The notes: generated by a model from the letters alone, not told the origin. Shown: positions 54,013 through 63,919, counted from the stretch's first letter. The stretch is 64,000 nt of DNA from CAYZTY01 sp964444665 (GCA_964444665.1 CAYUIE010000011.1:53621-117620); one strand, 5' to 3'. Made by a program: numbers and translations.

Positions 54013-55173
54013 ATGAATATCAACGAGCGCAAAAACATATTAGTGACCTGTGGACCGGGACTGGAGGTTTATCTAAATTCTGAGCTTCAAGGCCTGGGCT
54101 TTGAAATAGTTAGCAGTCATCCCGGCGGTATTATCACGCGAGGTTCATTTATCGATTGCATGAAACTGAATCTCTATCTGCGAACCGCTTATAACGTCCT
54201 CTATCTTCTTAAAGAATTCCGATGTGGCAGCAGCGAAGCACTCTACAAACAAGTCAGCAACCTGCCGTGGGAAAATATCATCGCATCTCAGGAATATCTA
54301 TGCGTACTTTCACGTGTCGATACCTTCTCGATTAACAATAGCATGTACCCGAGCCTGAAAGTCAAAGACGCAATCGTCGACCGCATATATAAAAAGACCG
54401 GATCGAGGCCCGATAGTGGCCCGGATAGAAACAAAGTCGTCGTCAACCTTTTCTGGAAGAACGACAGGGCGTGGATATACCTCAATACATCTGGTTTAAA
54501 ACTCTCTGACAGAAACTATCGCAAGATGCCCCACAAAGCCCCGCTGCGAGAATCGTTAGCCGCCGGAATCATCATGGCCACCGGCTACGACGGTTCGCAG
54601 GATATTGTCCTGCCTATGTGCGGCAGCGGTACGCTCGCTATCGAATCGGCTTTTATAGCCATGAATAAACCGCCATCCGGCCTGCGAAGCAATTTTGGTT
54701 TTACACACACCAAGGTTTTTGATGAGCAGATATGGAATCAAATGCGAAATGATGCCCGCAAAGCTGTGCGCAAAGGCCCACTGCAAAAACGTATAATTGC
54801 AACAGATATAGATGCCAAAGCTATCACCGCAGCCAGACAAAACGCGAAAACCGCGGGCGTCGAACATCTAATAGAATTTAACGTATGCGATTTCGCCGAT
54901 ACCGATGTTCCGAAGGGCCAGGGCATTATAATAGTCAATCCCGAATATGGTTTAAGATTAGGGCAGCTTGAAAAGCTCGAAAAAGAATATAAACGCATCG
55001 GAGATTTCTTCAAACAAAACTGCGCCGGCTATACCGGCTATATATTTACCGGTAACAGAAAACTCGCTGGAAAAGTCGGCCTGAGAACTTCAGCTCGTAT
55101 GATATTCTTCAATGGAAAATTCGAATGCCGATTGCTGAAATATCAAATGTACGAAGGGAAAAAACAATCCTGA
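54013..55173 (+). CDS. THUMP-domain class I rRNA methyltransferase (RlmL/YpsC-type)
   Basis: A protein of 386 residues. Residues 1-160 form an N-terminal ferredoxin-like plus THUMP module (VTCGPGLEVYLNSELQGLGF, then YLRTAYNVLYLLKEF). The AdoMet-dependent domain follows (LPMCGSGTLAIESAFIAMN, ATDIDAKAITAARQNAKTAGV, NPEYGLRLG). The catalytic NPPY-type motif reads NPEYG here, with Glu in place of a Pro. It resembles the family that methylates guanine N2 of 23S rRNA. Length is normal. The start has only a weak ribosome site. Confidence 0.88.
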   Translation: MNINERKNILVTCGPGLEVYLNSELQGLGFEIVSSHPGGIITRGSFIDCMKLNLYLRTAYNVLYLLKEFRCGSSEALYKQVSNLPWENIIASQEYLCVLSRVDTFSINNSMYPSLKVKDAIVDRIYKKTGSRPDSGPDRNKVVVNLFWKNDRAWIYLNTSGLKLSDRNYRKMPHKAPLRESLAAGIIMATGYDGSQDIVLPMCGSGTLAIESAFIAMNKPPSGLRSNFGFTHTKVFDEQIWNQMRNDARKAVRKGPLQKRIIATDIDAKAITAARQNAKTAGVEHLIEFNVCDFADTDVPKGQGIIIVNPEYGLRLGQLEKLEKEYKRIGDFFKQNCAGYTGYIFTGNRKLAGKVGLRTSARMIFFNGKFECRLLKYQMYEGKKQS

Positions 55174-55586
55174 AAAAAAACCTGGCCGCCAATGAGTGCC
55201 ATTGGGATTTATTAAGGGGTTATATATAGCCCCACCCCTGCGGTGGGGAGCAAAAGGTTTTCATCTTTATCACTTCGACAGTCATCGCCCTTACCACTGC
55301 GACCCCGTTATCTACGAGAAAGTCCTTAATCCCCTGCCACAATCTCTGGTTCTGTTCTTGGGAATCGTGCCATAATTCAATTCCTTTCCGTAAATAGGTG
55401 ATAGTAAATTATCCCCCCCCCCCCCGCACCGCTGCGGGAGGCTTTTACGTTATATTGGTTTAGTCCTTCAATATCCCTGCTTCTTTGAGCCATTACAGGG
55501 CTGCTTTTTCGTCTCTTTTTATCTCTGTCTCCGTCGCCGAACGCTGAAACCCGTTGTTAGCTAGTCGGTAGTTGATGCATCGCGGG
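55174..55586. other. Intergenic stretch with palindromes, C13 tract and gene remnant
   Basis: It contains a hairpin CCCCACC/GGTGGGG at 55230-55248 without a T-run and a tract of 13 C at 55413-55425. A minus-strand open stretch at 55220-55408 (IELWHDSQEQNQRLWQGIKD...) has coding-like composition but no start codon and looks like the relic of a gene. Overlapping it at 55326-55373 is a short frame starting MARFPRTEPEI, similar in style to the remnant at 57263-57403. Nothing here is called as a working gene. Confidence 0.5.
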
Positions 55587-56105
55587 TCAGCGAATATTTA
55601 GCACCGTGGCACGACCAACTATCTCACCGATCCAGTGCTCGTGGATAAGAGCACGCTGACTACCTTCTCCGCGTCCTGGCTTCACAAATCTCGGGTGCCA
55701 GATCTCGTATAGCTTGCTTTCGACAAAGCTCTCCTTGATTCCCGCGGATCTAAGCATGTCTCCAAATGGGTCTGCCCAGTTCACCCCCGGCTCGATGATA
55801 CCCGCCTTACCTGTCTCCCTAACGGCATCAATCGACCCATATGTTTGTTTGGCAGCTCGATTCCAGAGAATGAGCCTGTCTACCTCCGCAAAGAGCGGTG
55901 CCCCACTGTTTCCAACGACAATGTACACCTCGCTCACGCCCGCCGCTGCCGCTTTTGCACGAAGGTAGGCCACCTCTCGTTTGTCAAACGATGGATCGAC
56001 ATTGTGAGACTCCTCGTCCCTTCCTGCTGATGAGTCCGGTTGTGGCGACCGATCTTTACAGCCGACGCTTAAAAAAAGGACAGCGAAGATAGTCAAAAAG
56101 CCCAT
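55587..56105 (-). CDS. Putative lipoprotein of unknown function
   Basis: A protein of about 172 residues starting at ATG 56105 with a lipoprotein signal (MGFLTIFAVLFLSVGCKD, Cys 16). ATG 56153 would put a non-hydrophobic extension in front of the signal, so I reject it. The mature part is mixed alpha/beta with Trp/Asp-rich loops (GVNWADPFGDMLRSAGI, KLYEIWHPRFVKPG). I do not recognise the fold. Probably anchored to a membrane. It stands alone, with no gene nearby on the same strand. Confidence 0.6.
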   Translation of the reverse strand: MGFLTIFAVLFLSVGCKDRSPQPDSSAGRDEESHNVDPSFDKREVAYLRAKAAAAGVSEVYIVVGNSGAPLFAEVDRLILWNRAAKQTYGSIDAVRETGKAGIIEPGVNWADPFGDMLRSAGIKESFVESKLYEIWHPRFVKPGRGEGSQRALIHEHWIGEIVGRATVLNIR

Positions 56106-56581
56106 TCTGTTGTGGCACGGAGCTAATGCGCCCAGATTATGCTGTGTGTACATGGTTCAGTTCCTCCAGAGGGGTGCGACCACCCAACTATTGTTTACAT
56201 GATTCCCAGATAAACCCGCTTTCGGGTTTTGTTTCCAGATAACACTCTGCTTCTTTGTCTGAAAACCTCATTTTTTCACTTAACTGCCCCATTCGACTAC
56301 GCTCAGGGCAAGCTTAAAAACAACGACTTATACGCCTTTCCCCGCCTGCGCGAGGACAAGTTTGCCCGTTTGCAATGCCACGATGTAACGTTACATTGCC
56401 TCAATGTAAGCCATCAATGCCGTATTGTTGCCTTACAACGCCTTGATGTAAAGCTGCAATATCAAGATGTAAACTTACAATGTCGTAATGTAAAGCACCT
56501 ACGTCGCGAATTCAATTGATTTTGGCAGTCCTTCCATTTCAATGCGAAATAACCGTCAGGTGGAGCGCCTAGTTGGGCGAA
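56106..56581. other. Intergenic stretch dominated by a tandem repeat
   Basis: Contains the six-unit 21-bp repeat described separately and, left of it at about 56292, the short element TTCGACTACGCTCAGGGCA. I recall that element from intergenic DNA of many unrelated draft genomes; here it occurs once and is reported only as seen. The frame that spans it (56229-56519) is not credited as a gene. Confidence 0.5.
56373..56498 (+). repeat. Six-unit 21-bp tandem repeat
   Basis: Six units of exactly 21 bases in register, consensus close to CAATGyCnnrATGTAAnsnTA: 56373, 56394, 56415, 56436, 56457 and 56478 are the unit starts. Units differ at several positions each. Because the period is a multiple of three, the plus-strand frame reads as seven-residue repeats of the type LQCxDVx, but there is no start signal or known family to support translation. 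Confidence 0.85.
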
Positions 56582-57187
56582 TCAATGACTTAAATACTTA
56601 TCCGCAATAAGCTTGTAATATTCATAAAATCCTTCTGCAATTCCATCACGAAATACAACGCCCTTGTTTTTGTCAATATTTTCGGGGTCACGAAATGCTA
56701 TTGCACACAAATAGGATGAATCCTTAAACCGACAGAAAATGCCATCAATTCTAGTCATATGCTCACTCTCTGGTACTACAATAAGATTAGAACCCCGAAC
56801 TATTTTCTGCATCGCCGTTTTGACTTTTTCGGCAGATTCAGTTGGACAAACATCGTTACTTGTTATTCGTGTGAATAGTGAGCCATAACGAAATCCTCTT
56901 GCTATATCTGCCTCGCCATATTTCTCTGGATTTTCGTTAAATGCAGTAGCAATTATTTCTGCATCAGAATCTGAATATATCAGTTTAGCTACTTGATAAT
57001 TTTCATCTGCTGATTTTGTAAAATAGTACTCTGATTCTGACGACTTTAATAGAAACTGTAATTTCTTTAGGAGTTCATAGGCTAAACCTGCAGGCTTTGG
57101 TTTGGTTCTACGATGAATATATAGAGCTACCAACGATGCAATTACCACACCACCGAATCCGCCAAATATGATATTGAACCAATCCAT
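56582..57187 (-). CDS. Single-pass membrane protein of unknown function
   Basis: A protein of 201 residues with an N-terminal transmembrane helix (IIFGGFGGVVIASLVALYIHRR, residues 6-27) and a soluble domain of about 165 residues rich in Lys/Glu and aromatic residues (FRYGSLFTRI, SEHMTRIDGIFCRFKDSS, FRDGIAEGFYEYYKLI). I do not recognise it. The soluble part is probably cytoplasmic. Stand-alone gene. Confidence 0.65.
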   Translation of the reverse strand: MDWFNIIFGGFGGVVIASLVALYIHRRTKPKPAGLAYELLKKLQFLLKSSESEYYFTKSADENYQVAKLIYSDSDAEIIATAFNENPEKYGEADIARGFRYGSLFTRITSNDVCPTESAEKVKTAMQKIVRGSNLIVVPESEHMTRIDGIFCRFKDSSYLCAIAFRDPENIDKNKGVVFRDGIAEGFYEYYKLIADKYLSH

Positions 57188-57262
57188 CTTATCCTCTTTT
57201 TATACGCCTAACTATTTATTATGTGGATACACTATACGCATAGTCCTCTTACAATTCACTAA

Positions 57263-57403
57263 TCACAATACCACCATTACCGTATTACTCGGCGAACCAT
57301 CGCCCGCCTTATTTATTGCAATAACTCGATATTCGAGCTGGGTTTTTTCCGGCTGGTCCGCCAATGCAGCAATTTGGGCTTGTTTTTTGGGAAATCTCGG
57401 CAT
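57263..57403 (-). pseudogene. Fragment of a fibronectin-III-like protein (46 residues)
   Basis: A short minus-strand frame with ATG 57403 and a GAGGGG ribosome site. It begins MPRFPKKQAQIAALADQ and ends YRVIAINKAGDGSPSNTVMV, the typical last two strands of a fibronectin-III domain. The middle of the domain is missing, so it looks like an internal deletion of a larger gene. Confidence 0.5.
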
Positions 57404-57485
57404 TCGTTTCCCCTCTTTCAGAATCGACAGACAAAGCCGACCAATACTATCATGAAATACATCCCAACAGTGGCAAAGTCAATAA

Positions 57486-57512
57486 AAAAAGCCTCCTTTA
57501 GGGAGGCTTTTT
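57486..57512 (+). terminator. Strong bidirectional hairpin, apparently orphan
   Basis: AAAAAGCCTCC pairs with GGAGGCTTTTT across a five-base loop (TTTAG), with a T-run on both strands. No plus-strand gene ends just before it and no minus-strand gene ends after it, so it may have belonged to a gene now lost. Confidence 0.7.
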
Positions 57513-57623
57513 AAATACAAATACAGTCGAGCCTAAACCTTCGACAACCTAACTTTAGGTATTTCCAAATTTTACCGCTTGACAAGGATTTATGTAGAAT
57601 ATATAATAAAAAATACAATAGAG

Positions 57624-60600
57624 ATGGAAAGGAGGATGGTCATTTTAACTTTCACCGTAACCTTCTTTTTAGCAATCGTTTATGCTTCAGCGGGGAATAG
57701 TGCCGCAAACGTAGATAAAGCGGTTTTACATCGAGCCAGTCTTTCAAATCCACATCTGCGAAGCAATGCAGTTGATACCTTAGCCGGGCAAAGCCGTGCT
57801 GCGAAAGCCGGCGCTTGGCGCAGGGCCCAAAGCCTCAGTTGGAATGTGAAGGGCCGGGCAGATGGCATCCAATTCGAGCTAATGGCCCTTATGGATGGCC
57901 GGCCAATATATTATATCACCAACAATGTCAACGCCGCTATCTCAACAGCCGCGGACCTCATCCGGAACACCCCACCATACAATCTTAATGGCAGTGGTCT
58001 AACCGTGGGCGTCTGGGATGCAGGCAGTGCTCTATCAACACACCAGGAATTCGACACTCGGTTAAGTGTTATGGACGGCGCCGAGTCCCACTATCACTCA
58101 ACCCATGTTGCCGGGACAATTGGAGCATCGGGCGTTAGCCCCTCGGCACTGGGAATGGCGCCAAGTGTCGCTATCGACTCTTATGATTGGGACTCACAGG
58201 AATCAGAGATGGCCAGCCGCGCCGCTTCCTACCCGGCAGAGGCCAACACAATATATTTATCTAATCACTCCTATGGTATAGCTACCGGGTGGACAATAGG
58301 CGACTACTCTGGAACCTACGGCTATCATTGGTTTGGAACCTGGCTGGACAGGGAAGCTGACGGCTTTGGCCAGTATAGTGACCTTACTGTTGCGTATGAC
58401 TCGCTTTGTTATGCCGCACCGTATTATCTACCTTTCAAATCGGCAGGAAATGATAGAGGCGACGGCGCCCCACCTGAAGGAGAAACTTTTTATTACTATG
58501 ATGAAGATGAATGGCAGTCAAAAAGCTACAACAGCAGCACCGACCCTTACGGCGATGCCTGGGACAACGGCGGATTCGATACAATCCCACATCGCGGAAA
58601 CGCTAAAAATATAATGACCGTAGGGGCCGTATCCGACGCTGTAAGACTTGGCCAGCGTTCTTTGTCTGATGCAATAATTGCGTCTTTCAGCTCATGGGGA
58701 CCCGCTGACGATGGCCGAATAAAACCCGACATTGTTGCCAACGGAATAAACCTTTATTCTCCTGTGGATGACAGCGATACAAGCTACGGCACCTATTCAG
58801 GGACCAGTATGGCCGCCCCGGACGCCGCCGGCTCCGCTATACTCCTTGTGCAACTTTATGGCCAACTCTTTCCAGGCCAGGCTATGCGGGCAAGCACGCT
58901 AAAGGCGCTGATTATCCACGCCACTGATGACCTGGGTAATCCCGGCCCTGATTATTCCTTCGGCTGGGGACTGATGAACGTAAAGACCGCCGCTGATATT
59001 ATCACAGACCAAAACGAATACCCGGCTGACAGCAAGATTTTTGAGGGACTTCTGGATGCGGGAAATCCGGATGATTCCTTCTCCTTTATTTGGAATGGTG
59101 AAACTCCAATCCGTGCAACCTTGTGCTGGACCGACCCGCCCGCAACCGCTATTTCTGGTCTCGATGACCCATCGCCAAGACTAATAAACGACCTCGACGT
59201 ACGCATCGTTGGTCCTAATGGAATCGATGTTTATTATCCTTATGTGCTTGACCCCCTCAATCCTGCGAATTCAGCTACTACAGGAGACAATATCCTCGAC
59301 AATGTTGAGCAGGTCTGTATTATATCACCCAACCAGCCGGGTCTATACACAGTAATCGTTGATTATAAAGGTACACTTACAGACGGCCAACAACACTATT
59401 CCCTTATCATCACAAGTCAGTACCATACCCCCAGTCCTGAGGGCACGATAGAACTGGACAGGGAGGTCTACTCCTGCGCCGATCCGGTTGAGGTAGAACT
59501 ACGAGATGGAGACCTTGTAGGAAACATCACTCAAAATGTTATGCTGTATACATCCGGCTCGGATATCGAGACACTAACGTTATACGAAGATGATTTCTGC
59601 GGCGGTATTTTCACAGGTACAATCACAACTTCCTCTGGAGCAGTCATACCCGAAGATGGTACACTACAGATAGCTGACGGGCAGACCATTATTGCAGAAT
59701 ATCAGGATGCCAACGATGGAACCGGCAGTCCCGCAGCACCTAATGATATTGCTTCGCTTGACTGCGAGCCGCCAACCATTCTGAATATCCAGGTCTCGAA
59801 CATAACCAGCAGCGCTGCAATTGTAACTTTCGAAACAAATGAGCCTGCAACTACTGTTATTACTTATGGCCTGACATGTGAAGAGCCAAACGCGTTTATA
59901 GAGGACCCTGCTCTTTCAACCGCGCATAGCTTCCAGCTTGTCTATCTTTCTCCCGAAACCGATTATTATTTCGCTCTCACTGCTACAGACAATCTCGGCA
60001 ATGAGACGATAGACGCTAACGAAGGTTTGTGCTATCAGTTCACCACAATTGCTGAGCCCAGTGGCATTCGCGTACCCGAAGACTATCCCACAATCCAGGC
60101 GGCAATCGATGCCGCAGTCGACGGAAATAATATCATCGTAGCAGACGGCACATACACCGATGCGGGAAATCGCGACATCGACTTTAAGGGAAAGGCAATC
60201 ACCATCACCAGCGAAAACGGCCCGGTAAACTGCATTATCAACTGCGATGGCTCCCTAAGCAATCCACACCGGGGCTTTAACTTCCACAGCGGCGAAGACA
60301 GTAACTCGATTTTGTCCGGCTTCACCATCATAAACGGTTTTGGCCCCGAAGCAGAACTCAGAGGTGTAATAGGCCCGGATTATTTTCCCGCCGGCGGTGC
60401 CATTTTGTGTAAAGGTTCCTCGCCTACCATCGAAAATTGTGTATTTAGAAACAACGAAGCTGACAAACGCACTAATAAATTTGGACGCGGCGGCGCAATT
60501 GCCTGTGGGACCTCCAATGCGATTACACGTAACTGCATATTTGAAGACAACGAAGCTTACGAGGGTGGCGGTCTTTATACTGATTCAGGATACATTTTAG

Positions 60601-63600
60601 TTACCGGCTGCACCTTCACCGGCAATATAACAGAAGGTGATGGTGGCGGCTTACAAAGCTACGAATCCTCACCTAAAATCGAGTCCAGCATCTTCGATGA
60701 CAATTTCGCTGACAACTACGGTGGAGGTATAAATTGCGACGGCGGAGGAGCAAAAATTACTAACTGCGTTATCATCAATAACACTGCTTTTTGTTCAGGA
60801 ATAGGTAAAGGCATCGGGGGGGGAATGCATTTAAGTACCCATCCCGGGGGCCATATGTCAGTAACTAACTGCACAGTTGCCTACAATAGCGACGAATCAG
60901 GCTGTGGTGGTATAGTAACGGGTGTTGTCGGTACTATTGATATCACCAACTGTATAATATGGGGAAATGCCGGGGCACAACTTAATGTCCACGATGTAGG
61001 GGTAGTAACTTACTGCGACATACAGAACGGTTTCACCGGTGAGGGAAATATCAACTCAGACCCGAATTTTGTCTCTGCAACCGATTTCCATTTGACCGCC
61101 GGCTCACCCTGCATAGACGCCGGTGCCGACTACGCACTAAGTGGCTTTCCGCCAAGAGACCTTGAGGATAGACCACGTCCTCTCGATGGCGATGCAAATC
61201 AGACATATGTCACAGATATGGGTGCTTATGAGTATTGGGACCAGCCCGCGGGGCCCTTCATTGCTCTTGACGCTTACAAGATTAATGTGTTCGCTTTTCT
61301 AAACGAGACCTGCAGTAAGGTTCTTTCTATCAGAAATGGCTGGACAGGTACCTTAAACTGGCAGATTATTGAAGATTGTAACTGGCTGGAAGCCTCACCA
61401 ATGTCTGGAGATTCTACCGGCGAGATTGGCGAGATTACCTTAACTGTGGATGCAAATGGACTGCCAAAGGGCAACTATAGCTGTAATATGACAATTCTCG
61501 ACCCCAATGCAACTAACAGTCCAATGGTGATTCTTGTAAAACTCCGAGCTGGAGCTCGATTGGTTCCAGAAGAGTATCCCACTATCCAGGATGCAATCGA
61601 CGCTTCCGAAGATACTGATATTATCAAAGTAGCCGACGGTACTCACGCCGGTCCTGGCAACCGTGCCATCGATTATCAGGGTAAAGCAATTACCGTAATG
61701 AGTGAAAATGGGCCGGATAACTGCACCATCGATTGCCAGAGTCAGGCACGAGCCTTCTATTTTCATAACAATGAATCAACTGACTCAATTTTGAAAGGCT
61801 TTACTATTCAAAATGGCCGTGTTTACGAAGAGGAAAGAGGTGGCGGCATAAATTGTGTGAGAAGCAGTCCAACTATTACAAACTGCATCATTACCAACTG
61901 TCATTCTTATATGGGAGGGGGTGGAATACACTTCCTAAACAGTTTTGGAAGGATTGTTAACTCTATAATCGCAAGGTGCACTGGAGGCAATAAAGGGGGA
62001 GGACTTTATTCAGATGGTTGCAATCCCGAGATTATTAATTGTACTGTCTATGGAAACTCAGCAAATTTGGGTGGTGGATATTACTCTCGCGATGGTTATG
62101 GTAAAGTTAAAAACTGTATATTTTGGAATAACGTCGATGAAATAGATGCGCCCTACAGTAAACTGCCGACGGTTACATATAGCGATGTTAAGGGTGGTTT
62201 TACAGGTGTAGGCAATATCAATCTAAATCCACTTTTCGTAGATTCGCCTGGTAACGATTTTCACATATCCATCGGTTCTCCCTGTATTGATGCCGGTGAT
62301 CCGAATTCCAGTGGTCTGGGAGAAACGGATATTGATGGTGACCAACGAGTTATTAACAGTCGTATTGACATGGGAGCAGACGAATTCGATTATATATCGC
62401 CGATTATTGAGATTTTTCCCAAACAAATCATATTCACCGCCTTTGCCGGAGACCCCGACCCGGAACCGCAAACATTGTATATTTTCAACATCGGTTCCGG
62501 AATACTTAACTGGCAGATTACTGAAGATTGTAACTGGCTGGAAGTAATTCCGACAACCGGAGCGTCAAACGGCCAGACCGATATGAATGAGGTCACTCTA
62601 AGTGTGGATGTTAATGGGTTGGATACAGGAGGATATGCTTATGAATTAAATGCAATATGCAATGAAGCAATTAACAGTCCTCGCACGATTCCGGTATACT
62701 TAAGCGTTGGGAACACAATAAACGTCCCATCGGATTCTGCCACTATCCAGGAAGCAATCGACGCCTCCAGCGACGGAATGTTCATTATTGTAGCACCGGG
62801 CACATATACAGGTGATGGTAATCGTGACCTGGATTTCAAAGGAAAGGCAATTACTGTCCAAAGCACCAATCCGTACGACCAAGTCGCTGTTGCGGCGACG
62901 GTCATAAACTCTCAAGGCACCAGCACTGATTACCATCGCGGGTTTTACTTCCATAGTGGTGAGGGTCCAGATTCGATTGTCTCGGGCCTTACGATTATTA
63001 ATGGTTATATCGGTGGTGATGGCAATGGTGGCGGCATTTACTGCGCAGGAAGCAGCAATCCTACCATAAAATACTGTACTTTTAGAAATAACTATGCCCA
63101 CCGTGGTGGCGGTGCCGGTGTAAAAAATGCGACAATCAGCCACTGTACCTTTAGAAACAATAATGCATACTGGCTTGGTGGTGGTTTATTATGTGAAGGT
63201 AACGCAACAATCAAACACTGTGTCTTTTCGTCTAATGATTCATTTGCAATCACAGTTCGGTATTCTACCAGCCTAATTAGCAATTGTATAATTTGGAATA
63301 ACTATGGATACTATGAAGCAGATATTTACTTAGAAAGTGGTGCTCTTACAGTAGTTCACAGTGATGTTGAGGGTGGTGAGGCAGGTGTGTGGAAAAATTC
63401 TCAAACACTCAATTGGCACGAAAGTAATATCGACGCCAATCCGAAATTTGTGGATATGATGAATTATAATTTTAACCTACAATGGGATTCACCCTGTATT
63501 AATGCAGGTGACCCAAATTATGCACCGGAACCAAATGATTTTGACATACACGGTGAGCCGCGGGTGATGAATGGACGAATTGATATTGGACCTGACGAGG

Positions 63601-63806
63601 TCGATGGAACACCGTCCGATTTTACCAGAAATGGGATCGTAGACCTTGATGACCTTAATATACTAATGCAAGCCTGGCTTAGTGAAACCGGAACTGGAAA
63701 CTGGAACGAAATGTGCGACCTCGTCTCTGATGACCAGATTACATTCCAGGATTTCGCCGAATTTGCCCTGGACTGGTTATGGCAGGCAAGGTGGTATGAA
63801 CCGTAA
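57624..63806 (+). CDS. Giant exported subtilase with beta-helix modules and dockerin-like C-terminus
   Basis: About 2,060 residues. ATG 57624 gives a clean signal peptide (MERRMVILTFTVTFFLAIVYASA); TTG 57579 and ATG 57636 are alternatives. The S8 peptidase domain has Asp 132 (VGVWDAGS), His 161 (HSTHVAGTIGA) and Ser 395 (GTSMAAPDAAG), and a later P-domain-like part. A fibronectin-like domain (about 715-810) follows, then three right-handed beta-helix modules beginning near 815, 1312 and 1700 (each VPxxxxTIQxAIDA...DFKGKAIT). BACON-like linkers (LNWQIxEDCNWLE) occur twice. The end (NGIVDLDDLNILMQAWL...DQITFQDFAEFALDWL) is a dockerin-like pair of Ca-binding loops. Likely a surface protease-adhesin; substrate unknown. 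Confidence 0.88.
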   Translation: MERRMVILTFTVTFFLAIVYASAGNSAANVDKAVLHRASLSNPHLRSNAVDTLAGQSRAAKAGAWRRAQSLSWNVKGRADGIQFELMALMDGRPIYYITNNVNAAISTAADLIRNTPPYNLNGSGLTVGVWDAGSALSTHQEFDTRLSVMDGAESHYHSTHVAGTIGASGVSPSALGMAPSVAIDSYDWDSQESEMASRAASYPAEANTIYLSNHSYGIATGWTIGDYSGTYGYHWFGTWLDREADGFGQYSDLTVAYDSLCYAAPYYLPFKSAGNDRGDGAPPEGETFYYYDEDEWQSKSYNSSTDPYGDAWDNGGFDTIPHRGNAKNIMTVGAVSDAVRLGQRSLSDAIIASFSSWGPADDGRIKPDIVANGINLYSPVDDSDTSYGTYSGTSMAAPDAAGSAILLVQLYGQLFPGQAMRASTLKALIIHATDDLGNPGPDYSFGWGLMNVKTAADIITDQNEYPADSKIFEGLLDAGNPDDSFSFIWNGETPIRATLCWTDPPATAISGLDDPSPRLINDLDVRIVGPNGIDVYYPYVLDPLNPANSATTGDNILDNVEQVCIISPNQPGLYTVIVDYKGTLTDGQQHYSLIITSQYHTPSPEGTIELDREVYSCADPVEVELRDGDLVGNITQNVMLYTSGSDIETLTLYEDDFCGGIFTGTITTSSGAVIPEDGTLQIADGQTIIAEYQDANDGTGSPAAPNDIASLDCEPPTILNIQVSNITSSAAIVTFETNEPATTVITYGLTCEEPNAFIEDPALSTAHSFQLVYLSPETDYYFALTATDNLGNETIDANEGLCYQFTTIAEPSGIRVPEDYPTIQAAIDAAVDGNNIIVADGTYTDAGNRDIDFKGKAITITSENGPVNCIINCDGSLSNPHRGFNFHSGEDSNSILSGFTIINGFGPEAELRGVIGPDYFPAGGAILCKGSSPTIENCVFRNNEADKRTNKFGRGGAIACGTSNAITRNCIFEDNEAYEGGGLYTDSGYILVTGCTFTGNITEGDGGGLQSYESSPKIESSIFDDNFADNYGGGINCDGGGAKITNCVIINNTAFCSGIGKGIGGGMHLSTHPGGHMSVTNCTVAYNSDESGCGGIVTGVVGTIDITNCIIWGNAGAQLNVHDVGVVTYCDIQNGFTGEGNINSDPNFVSATDFHLTAGSPCIDAGADYALSGFPPRDLEDRPRPLDGDANQTYVTDMGAYEYWDQPAGPFIALDAYKINVFAFLNETCSKVLSIRNGWTGTLNWQIIEDCNWLEASPMSGDSTGEIGEITLTVDANGLPKGNYSCNMTILDPNATNSPMVILVKLRAGARLVPEEYPTIQDAIDASEDTDIIKVADGTHAGPGNRAIDYQGKAITVMSENGPDNCTIDCQSQARAFYFHNNESTDSILKGFTIQNGRVYEEERGGGINCVRSSPTITNCIITNCHSYMGGGGIHFLNSFGRIVNSIIARCTGGNKGGGLYSDGCNPEIINCTVYGNSANLGGGYYSRDGYGKVKNCIFWNNVDEIDAPYSKLPTVTYSDVKGGFTGVGNINLNPLFVDSPGNDFHISIGSPCIDAGDPNSSGLGETDIDGDQRVINSRIDMGADEFDYISPIIEIFPKQIIFTAFAGDPDPEPQTLYIFNIGSGILNWQITEDCNWLEVIPTTGASNGQTDMNEVTLSVDVNGLDTGGYAYELNAICNEAINSPRTIPVYLSVGNTINVPSDSATIQEAIDASSDGMFIIVAPGTYTGDGNRDLDFKGKAITVQSTNPYDQVAVAATVINSQGTSTDYHRGFYFHSGEGPDSIVSGLTIINGYIGGDGNGGGIYCAGSSNPTIKYCTFRNNYAHRGGGAGVKNATISHCTFRNNNAYWLGGGLLCEGNATIKHCVFSSNDSFAITVRYSTSLISNCIIWNNYGYYEADIYLESGALTVVHSDVEGGEAGVWKNSQTLNWHESNIDANPKFVDMMNYNFNLQWDSPCINAGDPNYAPEPNDFDIHGEPRVMNGRIDIGPDEVDGTPSDFTRNGIVDLDDLNILMQAWLSETGTGNWNEMCDLVSDDQITFQDFAEFALDWLWQARWYEP

Positions 63807-63843
63807 TTCATTAGCGGCCGGTTAATTTCTTCATCAAAAAATA

Positions 63844-63871
63844 AAGCCCTGTACCGTATGGTTCAGGGCTT
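63844..63871 (+). terminator. Hairpin after the subtilase gene, same as at 53.8 kb
   Basis: AAGCCCTG pairs with CAGGGCTT around a loop ACCGTATGGTT-like, 38 bases after the stop. Stem and most of the loop are the same as at 53797-53828. Confidence 0.7.
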
Positions 63872-63919
63872 AAATATCAAGAACAATCAAGCCTTAGCAG
63901 CGAAAATGCCTGACTTCTT

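Larger units (their letters stand above)
57188..57623. other. Intergenic stretch with gene remnant and orphan terminator
   Basis: Apart from the FN3-type remnant at 57263-57403 and the hairpin at 57486-57512, the stretch holds the promoter region of the large subtilase gene. Confidence 0.5.

Noticed and set aside
56229..56519. Plus-strand frame of 96 residues covering the 21-bp repeats
   Set aside because: No ribosome site and no family match; listed only as a repeat region.
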